A stretch of DNA of 44,897 nt, taken from positions 1 through 44,897 of the forward strand of contig PLCJ01000002.1 in the NCBI GenBank assembly GCA_003135635.1. Reading direction: 5' to 3'. A program made the translations under genes and the position numbers. The notes under the pieces were generated by a model that saw only the letters and a list, made by a program, of their open reading frames with translations, did not search any database and was not told the DNA's origin. This document shows positions 36,880-44,897 of this stretch, one piece after another (the stretch's first letter is position 1; each line of letters begins with the position of its first letter). Source of the DNA: Candidatus Adlerbacteria bacterium. GTDB lineage: Bacteria > Patescibacteriota > Minisyncoccia > Phycocordibacterales > SBAW01.

Positions 36880-36915
36880 AAAACCGCTCCAGAAAATTGG
36901 GCGGTTTTGTTTTTG
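36880..36915 (+). terminator. Intrinsic terminator after the small secreted protein
   Basis: AAAACCGC...GCGGTTTTGTTTTT. Confidence 0.8.
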
Positions 36916-36942
36916 ACATTTTCAAATAAAGTATCTTTATTT

Positions 36943-36979
36943 GCCTCGCCTGCTGGAAGATGTTAGAAACTGGTTGGTA
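36943..36979 (+). repeat. Dispersed GTTAGAA element, copy C
   Basis: GCCTCGCCTGCTGGAAGATGTTAGAAACTGGTTGGTA. Confidence 0.55.
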
Positions 36980-36993
36980 GGACATAAAGAAAT

Positions 36994-37020
36994 TGCCGCC
37001 ACCTCTGGGGAGGAAGCGGC
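36994..37020 (-). terminator. Intrinsic terminator for the gene at 37036-37431
   Basis: Minus strand: GCCGC-TT-CCTC-CCCA-GAGG-TG-GCGGC followed by AATTTCTTT. Confidence 0.65.
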
Positions 37021-37035
37021 AGTAAACCTGATCTT

Positions 37036-37431
37036 TCATGTATAGAACTGTCGTATCGTTCTGATTCCTTCCGGCAGCTTTTCTCTGCTCTTGCGGAAAG
37101 AATCAAGACGATCCTTCGCTTCATTCAGATCTTCTCGACACCGTTTGATACGACGACGCATACTTGCATCTAGCATCTTATCTAGGTATTCCGTTACCTC
37201 TGCAGAGGAAGCAAGAACTAACATCGTACGAGATTTCGATGTCGTGGAATCTGTATCGATAGGATAGACCTTTTCTTGACTAAGGTAGTGATCAAGCACT
37301 AGGACATGGAATGTTCGTTCCTGGAGATCAACCTTCGTAATGACTCCAGGATGTATTCCCACTTGCTGTCTTTTGCGCTCATCGTACCAAACCAAGGCAT
37401 TAACCTTGATGTCAGATTCAGTGAGCTCCAC
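37036..37431 (-). CDS. Protein of unknown function
   Basis: 131-aa ORF with a following terminator; beta-rich N-terminal half and basic helical C-terminal half. Confidence 0.6.
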   Translation of the reverse strand: MELTESDIKVNALVWYDERKRQQVGIHPGVITKVDLQERTFHVLVLDHYLSQEKVYPIDTDSTTSKSRTMLVLASSAEVTEYLDKMLDASMRRRIKRCREDLNEAKDRLDSFRKSREKLPEGIRTIRQFYT

Positions 37432-37514
37432 AAACCCTCCCCATAAAAATATTGCAATCCATCTTGAAACTACCCTTCGGAGTGAAGGAAGTCAATGTAA
37501 ATGATCTGTTTTCT

Positions 37515-37551
37515 TGCTCTCCTCGTGGAGAATGTTAGAACCTGTTTGATT
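37515..37551 (+). repeat. Dispersed GTTAGAA element, copy D
   Basis: TGCTCTCCTCGTGGAGAATGTTAGAACCTGTTTGATT; CTCC-TCGT-GGAG hairpin. Confidence 0.6.
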
Positions 37552-37582
37552 GCAATGTAGAGGTGAATTTGGTACGTTTTGG

Positions 37583-37807
37583 ATGAAATCGCTCTTTTTG
37601 AAAGAAGGTAAAGTTTTGCACGCTCGCGAAAAGTCAAAAACTAGCATGGGTGGGTTGTGTCCCAATTGCCAGACTCCCTTCCCCGTAATAAAGACCTCAT
37701 ACCCAGATGGCTGCGTCCTTCAACAAATTCCTTGCAGCCCTAAGCGCTGCAGAAAAAACAAGAGAGATTGGCTAAGCAGGGAACTCCTGGCGTCTCTTTT
37801 CGGATAA
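37583..37807 (+). CDS. Small Cys-containing (CPNC...CSPKRC) protein, uncertain
   Basis: MKSLFLKEGKVLHAREKSKTSMGGLCPNCQTPFPVIKTSYPDGCVLQQIPCSPKRCRKNKR. Confidence 0.45.
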   Translation: MKSLFLKEGKVLHAREKSKTSMGGLCPNCQTPFPVIKTSYPDGCVLQQIPCSPKRCRKNKRDWLSRELLASLFG

Positions 37808-37833
37808 CAGATTTAGCTATCTGGCGCATCGAC

Positions 37834-37898
37834 GGGGAGTTGAGCAAGGCTCCTCCCCTGAAGAGCACTCCTCTAGCGATCCTAGGGGTATTTTTTTG
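37834..37898 (+). terminator. Tandem hairpins ending in a T-run
   Basis: GGGGAG-TT-GAGC-AAG-GCTC-CTCCCC (37834-37858), then CTCTAG-CGATC-CTAGGG + TATTTTTTT. Confidence 0.6.
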
Positions 37899-37976
37899 CT
37901 TTGGCGGCAGGGCTCTCGAACCTTATTCCAAAGGGTAGTTCTCAATTGGTTCAAAAAAACTGTAGAACAGAGTATC

Positions 37977-39890
37977 TTATATACCTAATATAACTGGAAT
38001 CACAATTGGTCGTTTGTTTGTCTTCTCAAAAAGGAAACGGGCTACAGCATCGGTAACATTATTTTTGACATAATCAAAATTTACTGGGTGCATGCCTTTA
38101 GTCGTATCCTCGATTGTTTTTTTGATTATGATGCGTGTCTGTTGGAGAAGGGTTTGTGATTCACGCAAGTAAATGAACCCGCGTGAGATAATATCGGGGC
38201 TTTTACGTAAACGTCCCGTCTGGGGATTTACTGTAGCGATGATGACAAACATACCCTCTTGAGCAAGTACGGTACGATCCCGAATAACCGCTTCTTGGAT
38301 GTCACCGATGGAAAAACCATCGACTAGACGAAGTCCCGATGGCGCATTCTCCGGAATCCGCACAATGCGACTTCCTTCATCCTTAATTTCAATAATAGCG
38401 CCATTATCCGGAACAATAATCTCATCTTCTGCACGGCCGCATGCTTTGGCGATGTCGGCATGTACCCGCAGCATATAGTGATACCCATGCACCGGCATAA
38501 AAAAACGAGGATTTATTTTTTGATGAATCCAGAACGTTTCATCGCGATTTGCATGTCCTGACGAGTGCACATCCATAGTATCGCGATGAATGATGCGTGC
38601 TCCTTGACGGCTGAGGTTATCTTTAAGCTTTTGCACCGCTCGTTCATTTCCCGGAATAATTGAAGAGGAAAGCAACACCGTGTCGCCCTTTCGTATCTTT
38701 ACGTGTTTGTGCGTTTTAACTGCGATGCGCATGAGTGCGGCAAATTCGTCTCCCTGTGCACCTGTTGCAAGAACCACTATCTTATTGTCTGGCACAGACT
38801 CAAGCTGCTCGGGGCTAATAAAGGTTTTTTCACTTACCTTAAGCATGCCGAGCTGCTTTACGATTTCAATGTTTATTTTCATACTGCGTCCTTCGACAAG
38901 GAGTTTTTTGCCATACCGCTCGCACGCTTCAATGATGCTCATAATGCGCTCAAGCTGCGAGGCAAAGGTGCCAATGATGAGGCGCCCCGTTGCTCCGGCG
39001 ATAATATCATCCATGTTTTTTTGCACCGTGCTCTCCGGTATGGAAAAACCAGGCTTTTCCACATTGGTTGAGTCGCTCGCAAGGAAAAGCACTTTCTTAT
39101 CTTTGAAGAAGGAGAATTCTTTCTCTTCTTTCTCACTCGGGATGCCATTGATGTGGTCAAGCTTAAGGTCGCCGGTGAATACGAGCAGACCGTATGGTGT
39201 TTCAACAATGATGCCCATTGAATCGGGGATAGTGTGTGTGACTGAAAAGAAACGCACCCGCAAGTCTCCCGCGCGTACCACTTCTTCCTTCTCCACTTCA
39301 TGAATGGTCAGTGGCTTCAAATGAGGAAATTCCTCCTGGCGCCTGCGAATCATGACTGCGGTAAGGCGGCGGGTATATATAGGAGGGTAGCCGATGCGAT
39401 CGATGATATAGGGAATACCGCCGATATGATCAAGATGGCCATGGGTGACATATATGCCACGGATCTTTTCGGCGCGGTCTTCCAGGTACTTGGTATTGGG
39501 GAGAATATAATCGATGCCTGGTGTATCGTCATCATGAAATTGAAAACCGCAGTCAACGATTACAATATCGTTGCCGAATTCAACTGCGGTCATATTCCTC
39601 CCCACTTCTTCAACCCCTCCCAAGGGGATAATCCGAATAGTGCCGGGCTCAATGGGCGGGACCGGCTTTTCATCGCCGCCCCCGTTTTGAGACGACTCTA
39701 TAATCTCTCGCGGAGGATGTGGTTGGTGTGGTTTTGGACCACCGCGACGAAGCGGATTGCCCTGCGAGCGGAAGGGTTTATGCCCTCCTCGCTGCGGCAT
39801 TTTTCCAGGTGCGTGATTGGCGCCACCGCGATGATCTGGACGTGCTCTGCCAAATCGACCACGACTGGGGGATGTGTTTTTCTGCTCCAT
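37977..39890 (-). CDS. rnj: Ribonuclease J with Arg/Gly-rich N-terminal extension
   Basis: RIIPLGGVEEVGRNMTAVE, VTHGHLDHIGGIPYI, FTGDLKLDH, HSSGHANRDE, FMPVHGYHYML. Confidence 0.92.
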   Translation of the reverse strand: MEQKNTSPSRGRFGRARPDHRGGANHAPGKMPQRGGHKPFRSQGNPLRRGGPKPHQPHPPREIIESSQNGGGDEKPVPPIEPGTIRIIPLGGVEEVGRNMTAVEFGNDIVIVDCGFQFHDDDTPGIDYILPNTKYLEDRAEKIRGIYVTHGHLDHIGGIPYIIDRIGYPPIYTRRLTAVMIRRRQEEFPHLKPLTIHEVEKEEVVRAGDLRVRFFSVTHTIPDSMGIIVETPYGLLVFTGDLKLDHINGIPSEKEEKEFSFFKDKKVLFLASDSTNVEKPGFSIPESTVQKNMDDIIAGATGRLIIGTFASQLERIMSIIEACERYGKKLLVEGRSMKINIEIVKQLGMLKVSEKTFISPEQLESVPDNKIVVLATGAQGDEFAALMRIAVKTHKHVKIRKGDTVLLSSSIIPGNERAVQKLKDNLSRQGARIIHRDTMDVHSSGHANRDETFWIHQKINPRFFMPVHGYHYMLRVHADIAKACGRAEDEIIVPDNGAIIEIKDEGSRIVRIPENAPSGLRLVDGFSIGDIQEAVIRDRTVLAQEGMFVIIATVNPQTGRLRKSPDIISRGFIYLRESQTLLQQTRIIIKKTIEDTTKGMHPVNFDYVKNNVTDAVARFLFEKTNKRPIVIPVILGI

Positions 39891-39913
39891 GCTTGGGTTA
39901 GAAATAGTAATAT

Positions 39914-41677
39914 TTATTGAATAGTGTAAGAAACATTATGCGGGGCAAAAAACGGCCACACACGGTCCGTCTCGATATACCACTGTCGTACGTTAAGAAA
40001 CCGGTCACTCGGTATGCCTATAGTACCAAGATCAACTCCTGCGACGTTGTTGGGTATACTATACAGGTAATCGGGCGTATAGAGAAATATCGCAGGGAGG
40101 TCATTTTGCAACTGCGCATCAAATTGTTTATAGAGTTGTTGCTGGAGCGCTCGATTACTAGCCCCTCTCAATTGACTCAATATTTTATCGGCGATGGGGT
40201 TTGCGTACATCGCAATATTAAGTCCTGGATTGTTGCGCTCGCTTGAGCTCCAGAATGCATAGAGATCTGGCTGGCGGCCAATAACCTCTCCAAATAAAAG
40301 TGCACTATAGGAACGCGGACCGATAACGTTTTGTGCTAAGTCGCCCTGACTGAATACCTTTATATCAACATGCGCGCCCATCTTACCCCAGGCATCGCTG
40401 AAGTACTGCGCGGCCGCATTGAGTTCAGGAGTGTCGGCAGTGGTAAGGGAGAAGGAGAGAATTTCTGTTGTCGCTGATTTTCCACTTCCACTGGTTTTTT
40501 GCAAAGTGCCATCAGTGCCCGGCTTCCATCCTGCGTCAAGAAGCATTTGCCGAGCGCTTGCGATTGATACGGCGGCACTCCCTACATTTGTTGTATCAAC
40601 ATCTGAGGGCAACGGGCCATTTATCGGCGTGCCATATCCATTTAATACGTGCGCAATAAGATCGGGCTTATCGATGGCTGCCGAGAGAGCCGCGCGTACC
40701 GTTTTATCTTGGAGCACAGGCGATTGGCTCTCGTTGAAAAATACTCCGTAGATACGATTGAGGGGCGCACTCGTAATAGGAAAACCCGTAAGATTGGAGA
40801 GATTTTCCGGTGACAATCCCCCCGCTGCTCCTATCTCGCCTCCCTTAAGGGCCGCTTCAAGTGCAGCTTCACTTTGGTAAAACCTCAGGGTTATATTTGA
40901 CAGATATGGTTGACCAAGTGTGTTACTCCCAAAAGCAGAAAGGGTATAAGAAGAGGGAATACCATCTGAGCCTTGTTTAATGGACGCTATGCGGTAGGGA
41001 CCCGAGCCGACAGGGTTGGTATTGAGATTACTGAATGGAAAATTGTCATCGCTCACAGCACTCCAAAGATGTTTTGGTAATATCCCAAGAGTAAGATTGT
41101 CTATAAAGGGTGCGTAGGACTGCTTCAGTGTAAACACTATGGTATGAGGATCAGCTGCTGTGACCGTTACGCCATTCCAGTTGGCGCTCACCGGACTTTT
41201 AAGCGCCGGATCCTGTGTTTTTTGAATGGTAAATACAACATCGTCCGCAGTAACAGGCGTCCCGTCGTCAAAGGTGGCGTTGGGGCGCAGTACAACAGTA
41301 TAGGTGAGGCCGTCGCTTGAGATGGTATAGCTTTGCGCTAAATCCGGCGCGTAGGAGCCATCAGGCATTGCCCGCAGAAGTCCCGAGTACACCAGTTGGG
41401 TGAGGTCGTGGTCGGCGTCTGAAATTGCCAATACTGGGTTGATGAAACGAGGAGTCCCAATGATACCTTCTGTAAGTGTTCCTCCATAGGAGGGAATGGT
41501 GACCAGTATCGCACCATTTAGAAGATACAGAAGAGCAAAAGAGCACACGACGCATACAGCTGCAAAAAAACAAAAAACAACCTGACCACTTAGCGAAAAG
41601 GACCGGAGTGTACTCTCCGTGGTATCCAAAAATGGCAGGGAAACCAGCCGAGACAGGCTACGCCAAAAGTCACGCAT
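39914..41677 (-). CDS. ABC-type peptide substrate-binding protein (SBP family 5), TM-anchored
   Basis: GGTLTEGIIGTPRFINPVLAISDADHDLTQLVYSGLL, FDDGTPVTADDVVFTI; N-terminal TM instead of a lipobox. Confidence 0.9.
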   Translation of the reverse strand: MRDFWRSLSRLVSLPFLDTTESTLRSFSLSGQVVFCFFAAVCVVCSFALLYLLNGAILVTIPSYGGTLTEGIIGTPRFINPVLAISDADHDLTQLVYSGLLRAMPDGSYAPDLAQSYTISSDGLTYTVVLRPNATFDDGTPVTADDVVFTIQKTQDPALKSPVSANWNGVTVTAADPHTIVFTLKQSYAPFIDNLTLGILPKHLWSAVSDDNFPFSNLNTNPVGSGPYRIASIKQGSDGIPSSYTLSAFGSNTLGQPYLSNITLRFYQSEAALEAALKGGEIGAAGGLSPENLSNLTGFPITSAPLNRIYGVFFNESQSPVLQDKTVRAALSAAIDKPDLIAHVLNGYGTPINGPLPSDVDTTNVGSAAVSIASARQMLLDAGWKPGTDGTLQKTSGSGKSATTEILSFSLTTADTPELNAAAQYFSDAWGKMGAHVDIKVFSQGDLAQNVIGPRSYSALLFGEVIGRQPDLYAFWSSSERNNPGLNIAMYANPIADKILSQLRGASNRALQQQLYKQFDAQLQNDLPAIFLYTPDYLYSIPNNVAGVDLGTIGIPSDRFLNVRQWYIETDRVWPFFAPHNVSYTIQ

Positions 41678-41689
41678 GAAGCTTATGAA

Positions 41690-41920
41690 TTATTTAACGG
41701 TGAGAGCAATGAACGCTGACAGGGCAAACAATATACTGATAGCAATGGTGGTGTAAAAGAGATATTTCTCCAAGCCACGACGAGTATTATACGTTGCGCT
41801 GAAGTTATCTCCGCCGAGCGCCCCACCGAGAGACGCTCCCGTTTGCTGGAAAAGCACAGAAACGATAAGCACAACGGAGAGCACTATCTGGATGTACGGG
41901 AGTATCCCCTGCAGGATCAT
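41690..41920 (-). CDS. secG: Preprotein translocase subunit SecG
   Basis: ILPYIQIVLSVVLIVSVLFQQTGASLGGALGG...RRGLEKYLFYTTIAISILFALSAF. Confidence 0.88.
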   Translation of the reverse strand: MILQGILPYIQIVLSVVLIVSVLFQQTGASLGGALGGDNFSATYNTRRGLEKYLFYTTIAISILFALSAFIALTVK

Positions 41921-42012
41921 TGCTCTTGACTCTAGCACGATTTATCCGTAGATGCAATTTGACATTCTTAAAAATCACTGCGGGCAAAGACGCAATGACG
42001 CTCTTGGCATTC

Positions 42013-42042
42013 TTGACAAGTGCCCGCCGCCTTCATTATACT
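42013..42042 (+). promoter_or_regulatory. Sigma70-type promoter of groES-groEL
   Basis: TTGACA-N18-TATACT. Confidence 0.65.
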
Positions 42043-42120
42043 GCTGCCGAATCCGCGCGAATGGGCAATACTTTTTCGCGCATCAGGGCTACCCATTTTT
42101 AACCACTTAATCTATACGTT

Positions 42121-42489
42121 ATGAAAAAAAAGAAACACGCAAGGACTACTGCAGCAAAAAAGCAAAACAGTAAAAAAATTCTTCCCAATACCTCGGGCAT
42201 TATGCCACTGGCTGACCGTATCTTGGTAAAGCCGCTCTCGGCTGAGGAAATGAACAAGACCACTTCCTTTGGCATCATCATTCCTGACAGCGCTAAAGAA
42301 AAGCCCGAACAAGGCACCGTAATAGCAGTTGGTCCTGGCAAGCGCACGGACAGCGGCGAAACGTTGACCCCCGGAGTCAAAGTTGGAGATAAGGTGATGT
42401 TTTCTAAATACGGCTACGATGAAGTCAAAATCAATGGCGTTGAGTACTACATCGTAACCGAGAGTAATATATTAGCGATTCTTAATTAA
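42121..42489 (+). CDS. groS: Co-chaperonin GroES with Lys-rich N-terminal extension
   Basis: MPLADRILVKPLSAEEMNKTTSFGIIIPDSAKEKPEQGTVIAVGPG..., followed by groEL. Confidence 0.93.
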   Translation: MKKKKHARTTAAKKQNSKKILPNTSGIMPLADRILVKPLSAEEMNKTTSFGIIIPDSAKEKPEQGTVIAVGPGKRTDSGETLTPGVKVGDKVMFSKYGYDEVKINGVEYYIVTESNILAILN

Positions 42490-42498
42490 CGTATATTT

Positions 42499-44142
42499 AT
42501 GGCAAAGCAGATTATTTTCAATGAACGCGCACGCCGCGCACTTAAAAGCGGTATCGATAAATCAGTGGGTGCCGTACGTGTGACGCTCGGTCCGCGGGGA
42601 CGCAATGTGGCTCTCGATAAAGGCTACGGAGCTCCCACGATTACCAACGACGGTGTCTCCATCGCTAAGGAAATCTCGCTTCGCGATAGATTTGAAAACA
42701 TGGGAGCCGAGATTGTGAAAGAAGTCGCGAGCAAAACAAACGATATCGCTGGAGACGGGACCACCACCTCCGTGGTGCTTTTGCAAGCAATTGTTGAGGA
42801 GGGAATGAAACACACCGAGGCGGGACTCAATGCCATGGCGGTGCGCTCCGGTATTGAAAAAGCAACCGCTGATGCGGTTGTGGCACTCAAGGCTCTTGCA
42901 AAGAAAATTCAAAGCGACGAAGAGGTGCGCCAGGTTGCTACCATCGCCGCACAGTCTGAAAGTATCGGTACCATTATTGCCGATACCATCAAAGAGGTGG
43001 GGAAAGATGGCGTTGTGACAGTGGAGGAATCGCAATCCCTTGGTATTGAAAAGGAGGTCGTGGAAGGACTTGAATTTGACCGCGGCTATATCTCGGCCTA
43101 TATGCTCACCAACGTCGAGCGCATGGAAGCATCCTACCGCGATTCGCTTATACTCGTCACTGATAAAAAGATTTCTTCGGTGCAAGAGATTCTCCCCATA
43201 CTTGAAAAGGTTGCTCAGAGTGGCAAAAAGGATCTGGTCATTATCGCGGAGGATGTCGATGGAGAAGCGCTTGCCACATTCGTCGTTAATAAAGTGCGCG
43301 GCACATTCAATGTGCTTGCAATCAAAGCACCCGGATACGGGGAGCGCAAAAAAGAAATGCTTCAAGATATCGCTGTTATGGTTGGCGCAGAAGTTGTTTC
43401 TGAAGATGTCGGAATAAAGTTTGAAAATGTCACGCTCAATATGCTTGGCCGTGCAGGGAAAGTCATTTCGACCAAGGATTCAACTATTCTTGTGGGAGGC
43501 AAGGGTGCCAAAAAAGATATAGATAACCGCGTCGCACAGATTCGCGCGCAGATAGCAAATATTGACTCGAAATTCGATAAGGAAAAACTGGAAGAGCGAC
43601 TTGCAAAGCTCACCGGGGGAGTGGCGGTTATTCGTGTGGGTGCCGCGACAGAAACTGAGATGAAGTATTTGAAACTTAAAATCGAGGATGCAGTCAACGC
43701 CACGAAAGCGGCTATAGAGGAGGGTATTGTTGCGGGGGGTGGATCAGCGTTCATTAAGGCCGCACAGAAACTTTCAGAGTCTTTTGCAAAACACAAAGAA
43801 TCTATGTCGCCTGATATGCGTGTTGGTTACGAAGTGGTACTGAAAAGTCTTGAAAGCCCACTCAGACAAATCGCACACAACGCCGGAGCTGACAGTGGGG
43901 TGATCGTCAATGGGGTCCGCTCGGCAAAAGGCAATGCTGGCTACGACGCAATAAGCGGAGAGATCGTGGGGGATATGATTGCCGCGGGTATTGTTGATCC
44001 AGTGAAAGTAACGCGCACGTGTCTTGAGCGTGCGGCTTCCGCGGGAGCAATGCTTCTTACCACTGAGGCTGCGGTAGCTGAAGAGCCTAAAGACGAAAAA
44101 ACTCCATCCATGCCCTCCGGTATGGATGATATGGATTATTAG
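42499..44142 (+). CDS. groL: Chaperonin GroEL
   Basis: VTLGPRGRNVALDKGYGAPTITNDGVSIAKEI, AGDGTTT, VAGGGSAF. Confidence 0.97.
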   Translation: MAKQIIFNERARRALKSGIDKSVGAVRVTLGPRGRNVALDKGYGAPTITNDGVSIAKEISLRDRFENMGAEIVKEVASKTNDIAGDGTTTSVVLLQAIVEEGMKHTEAGLNAMAVRSGIEKATADAVVALKALAKKIQSDEEVRQVATIAAQSESIGTIIADTIKEVGKDGVVTVEESQSLGIEKEVVEGLEFDRGYISAYMLTNVERMEASYRDSLILVTDKKISSVQEILPILEKVAQSGKKDLVIIAEDVDGEALATFVVNKVRGTFNVLAIKAPGYGERKKEMLQDIAVMVGAEVVSEDVGIKFENVTLNMLGRAGKVISTKDSTILVGGKGAKKDIDNRVAQIRAQIANIDSKFDKEKLEERLAKLTGGVAVIRVGAATETEMKYLKLKIEDAVNATKAAIEEGIVAGGGSAFIKAAQKLSESFAKHKESMSPDMRVGYEVVLKSLESPLRQIAHNAGADSGVIVNGVRSAKGNAGYDAISGEIVGDMIAAGIVDPVKVTRTCLERAASAGAMLLTTEAAVAEEPKDEKTPSMPSGMDDMDY

Positions 44143-44163
44143 TTGAGGTACCCCCAAAAGTGA

Positions 44164-44169
44164 TATAAT
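44164..44169 (+). promoter_or_regulatory. -10 element (TATAAT) just upstream of lemA
   Basis: TATAAT ends 6 nt before ATG 44176; weak -35 TTGAGG at 44143. Confidence 0.5.
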
Positions 44170-44175
44170 AGCTCT

Positions 44176-44745
44176 ATGATGCTCGTGTATATCGTTATTG
44201 GAATTGTGGTGATAGTGGCGCTGTGGGTCATGGTGGCCTACAACCATTTTGTCACGATGATACAGCGCGCAAAAGAGGCGTGGGCCGATATTGATGTGCA
44301 GCTAAAGCGTCGCTATGACCTAATTCCTAATCTCGTTGAGACGGTAAAAGGATACGCCGCTCATGAACGGGGAGTCTTTGAAAACGTCACCATGGCTCGG
44401 GCGCGCGCAATGAATGCAAGTGGACTCGCCGATAAGGGTGTTGCGGAAAACCAGCTCTCCCAAACGCTCAAGAGTTTGTTTGCAGTTGCAGAAGCCTATC
44501 CTGATCTCAAGGCAAATCAAAACTTTTTGGAGTTGCAGCGGGAGTTGGAAGATACAGAAAATAAAATTCAAGCGGCACGCCGCTTCTACAATGGTAACGT
44601 TCGTGACCTCAATACCGCGCTGCAAAGTTTCCCCGGCAATGTTATTGCAAACTCATTTCATTTTGAACCACGTGAATTCTTTGAGTTGGGAGGGCAAGAT
44701 GCGGCTGCACGAGAACCGGTCAAGGTAAGTTTTGCTAAGACCTAG
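44176..44745 (+). CDS. lemA: LemA family protein
   Basis: N-terminal [46 protein letters not shown]. Confidence 0.94.
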   Translation: MMLVYIVIGIVVIVALWVMVAYNHFVTMIQRAKEAWADIDVQLKRRYDLIPNLVETVKGYAAHERGVFENVTMARARAMNASGLADKGVAENQLSQTLKSLFAVAEAYPDLKANQNFLELQRELEDTENKIQAARRFYNGNVRDLNTALQSFPGNVIANSFHFEPREFFELGGQDAAAREPVKVSFAKT

Positions 44746-44789
44746 CGGCTTCACTTCTTGAGGCGCCCGCATTCCCCGTAATTTATATT

Positions 44790-44897
44790 ATGGCTACACT
44801 CTATACGCATAAGGATGAAAACGTCGCAAAAACATGGGTACTCATGGCAGTGTTTCTGTGTATTGTCATAGCAGTCGGGTGGGGAATTTCATGGTAT
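44790..44897 (+). CDS. htpX: M48 family peptidase HtpX, N-terminus only (cut by window end)
   Basis: MATLYTHKDENVAKTWVLMAVFLCIVIAVGWGISWY, directly after lemA. Confidence 0.82.
   Translation, partial: MATLYTHKDENVAKTWVLMAVFLCIVIAVGWGISWY

Noticed and set aside
39893-39912. GGGTTAGAAATAG as a fifth copy of the dispersed element
   Set aside because: Only GTTAGAA is shared; the hairpin and the downstream CTGnTTG are absent.
42562-43365. 267-aa ORF antisense to groEL
   Set aside because: Cys/His/Phe-rich composition typical of antisense of a conserved gene; groEL is certain.

Overview
The window is a gene-dense bacterial chromosome segment. It resembles a Patescibacteria/CPR (Parcubacteria-like) genome; this placement is inferred from the gene content and surface-protein style, not from a marker tree. 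The genetic code looks standard: an RF2 gene is present and TGA stops are used. Housekeeping content includes class II (B12-type) ribonucleotide reductase with a PduO-type cobalamin adenosyltransferase, three tRNAs (2x Thr, 1x Gln), rarA, prfB-ftsE-ftsX, pyrG, uppS, msrB, typA, RNase J, secG, groES-groEL and lemA-htpX (cut by the window end). Accessory content includes a MarR-controlled efflux operon with two membrane-fusion proteins, a sortase with an adjacent LPxTG-like substrate, an RRM RNA-binding protein with a structured 5' leader, a KGG-repeat stress protein in atypical sequence, a DUF1003/DUF1360 cluster, and a minus-strand mannose cluster (PMI-type cupin, membrane-anchored GH130, double-domain GH130, PMM-like HAD). 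The most unusual signals are (1) the compact GH130/PMM/PMI cluster, a candidate minimal mannoside-phosphorolysis route, and (2) a short dispersed intergenic element (small hairpin followed by A(T/C)GTTAGAA) found four times between 30.2 and 37.6 kb and matching no gene. No CRISPR array, transposase or rRNA was seen. All calls are by eye from the sequence and the ORF track; no database search was run.
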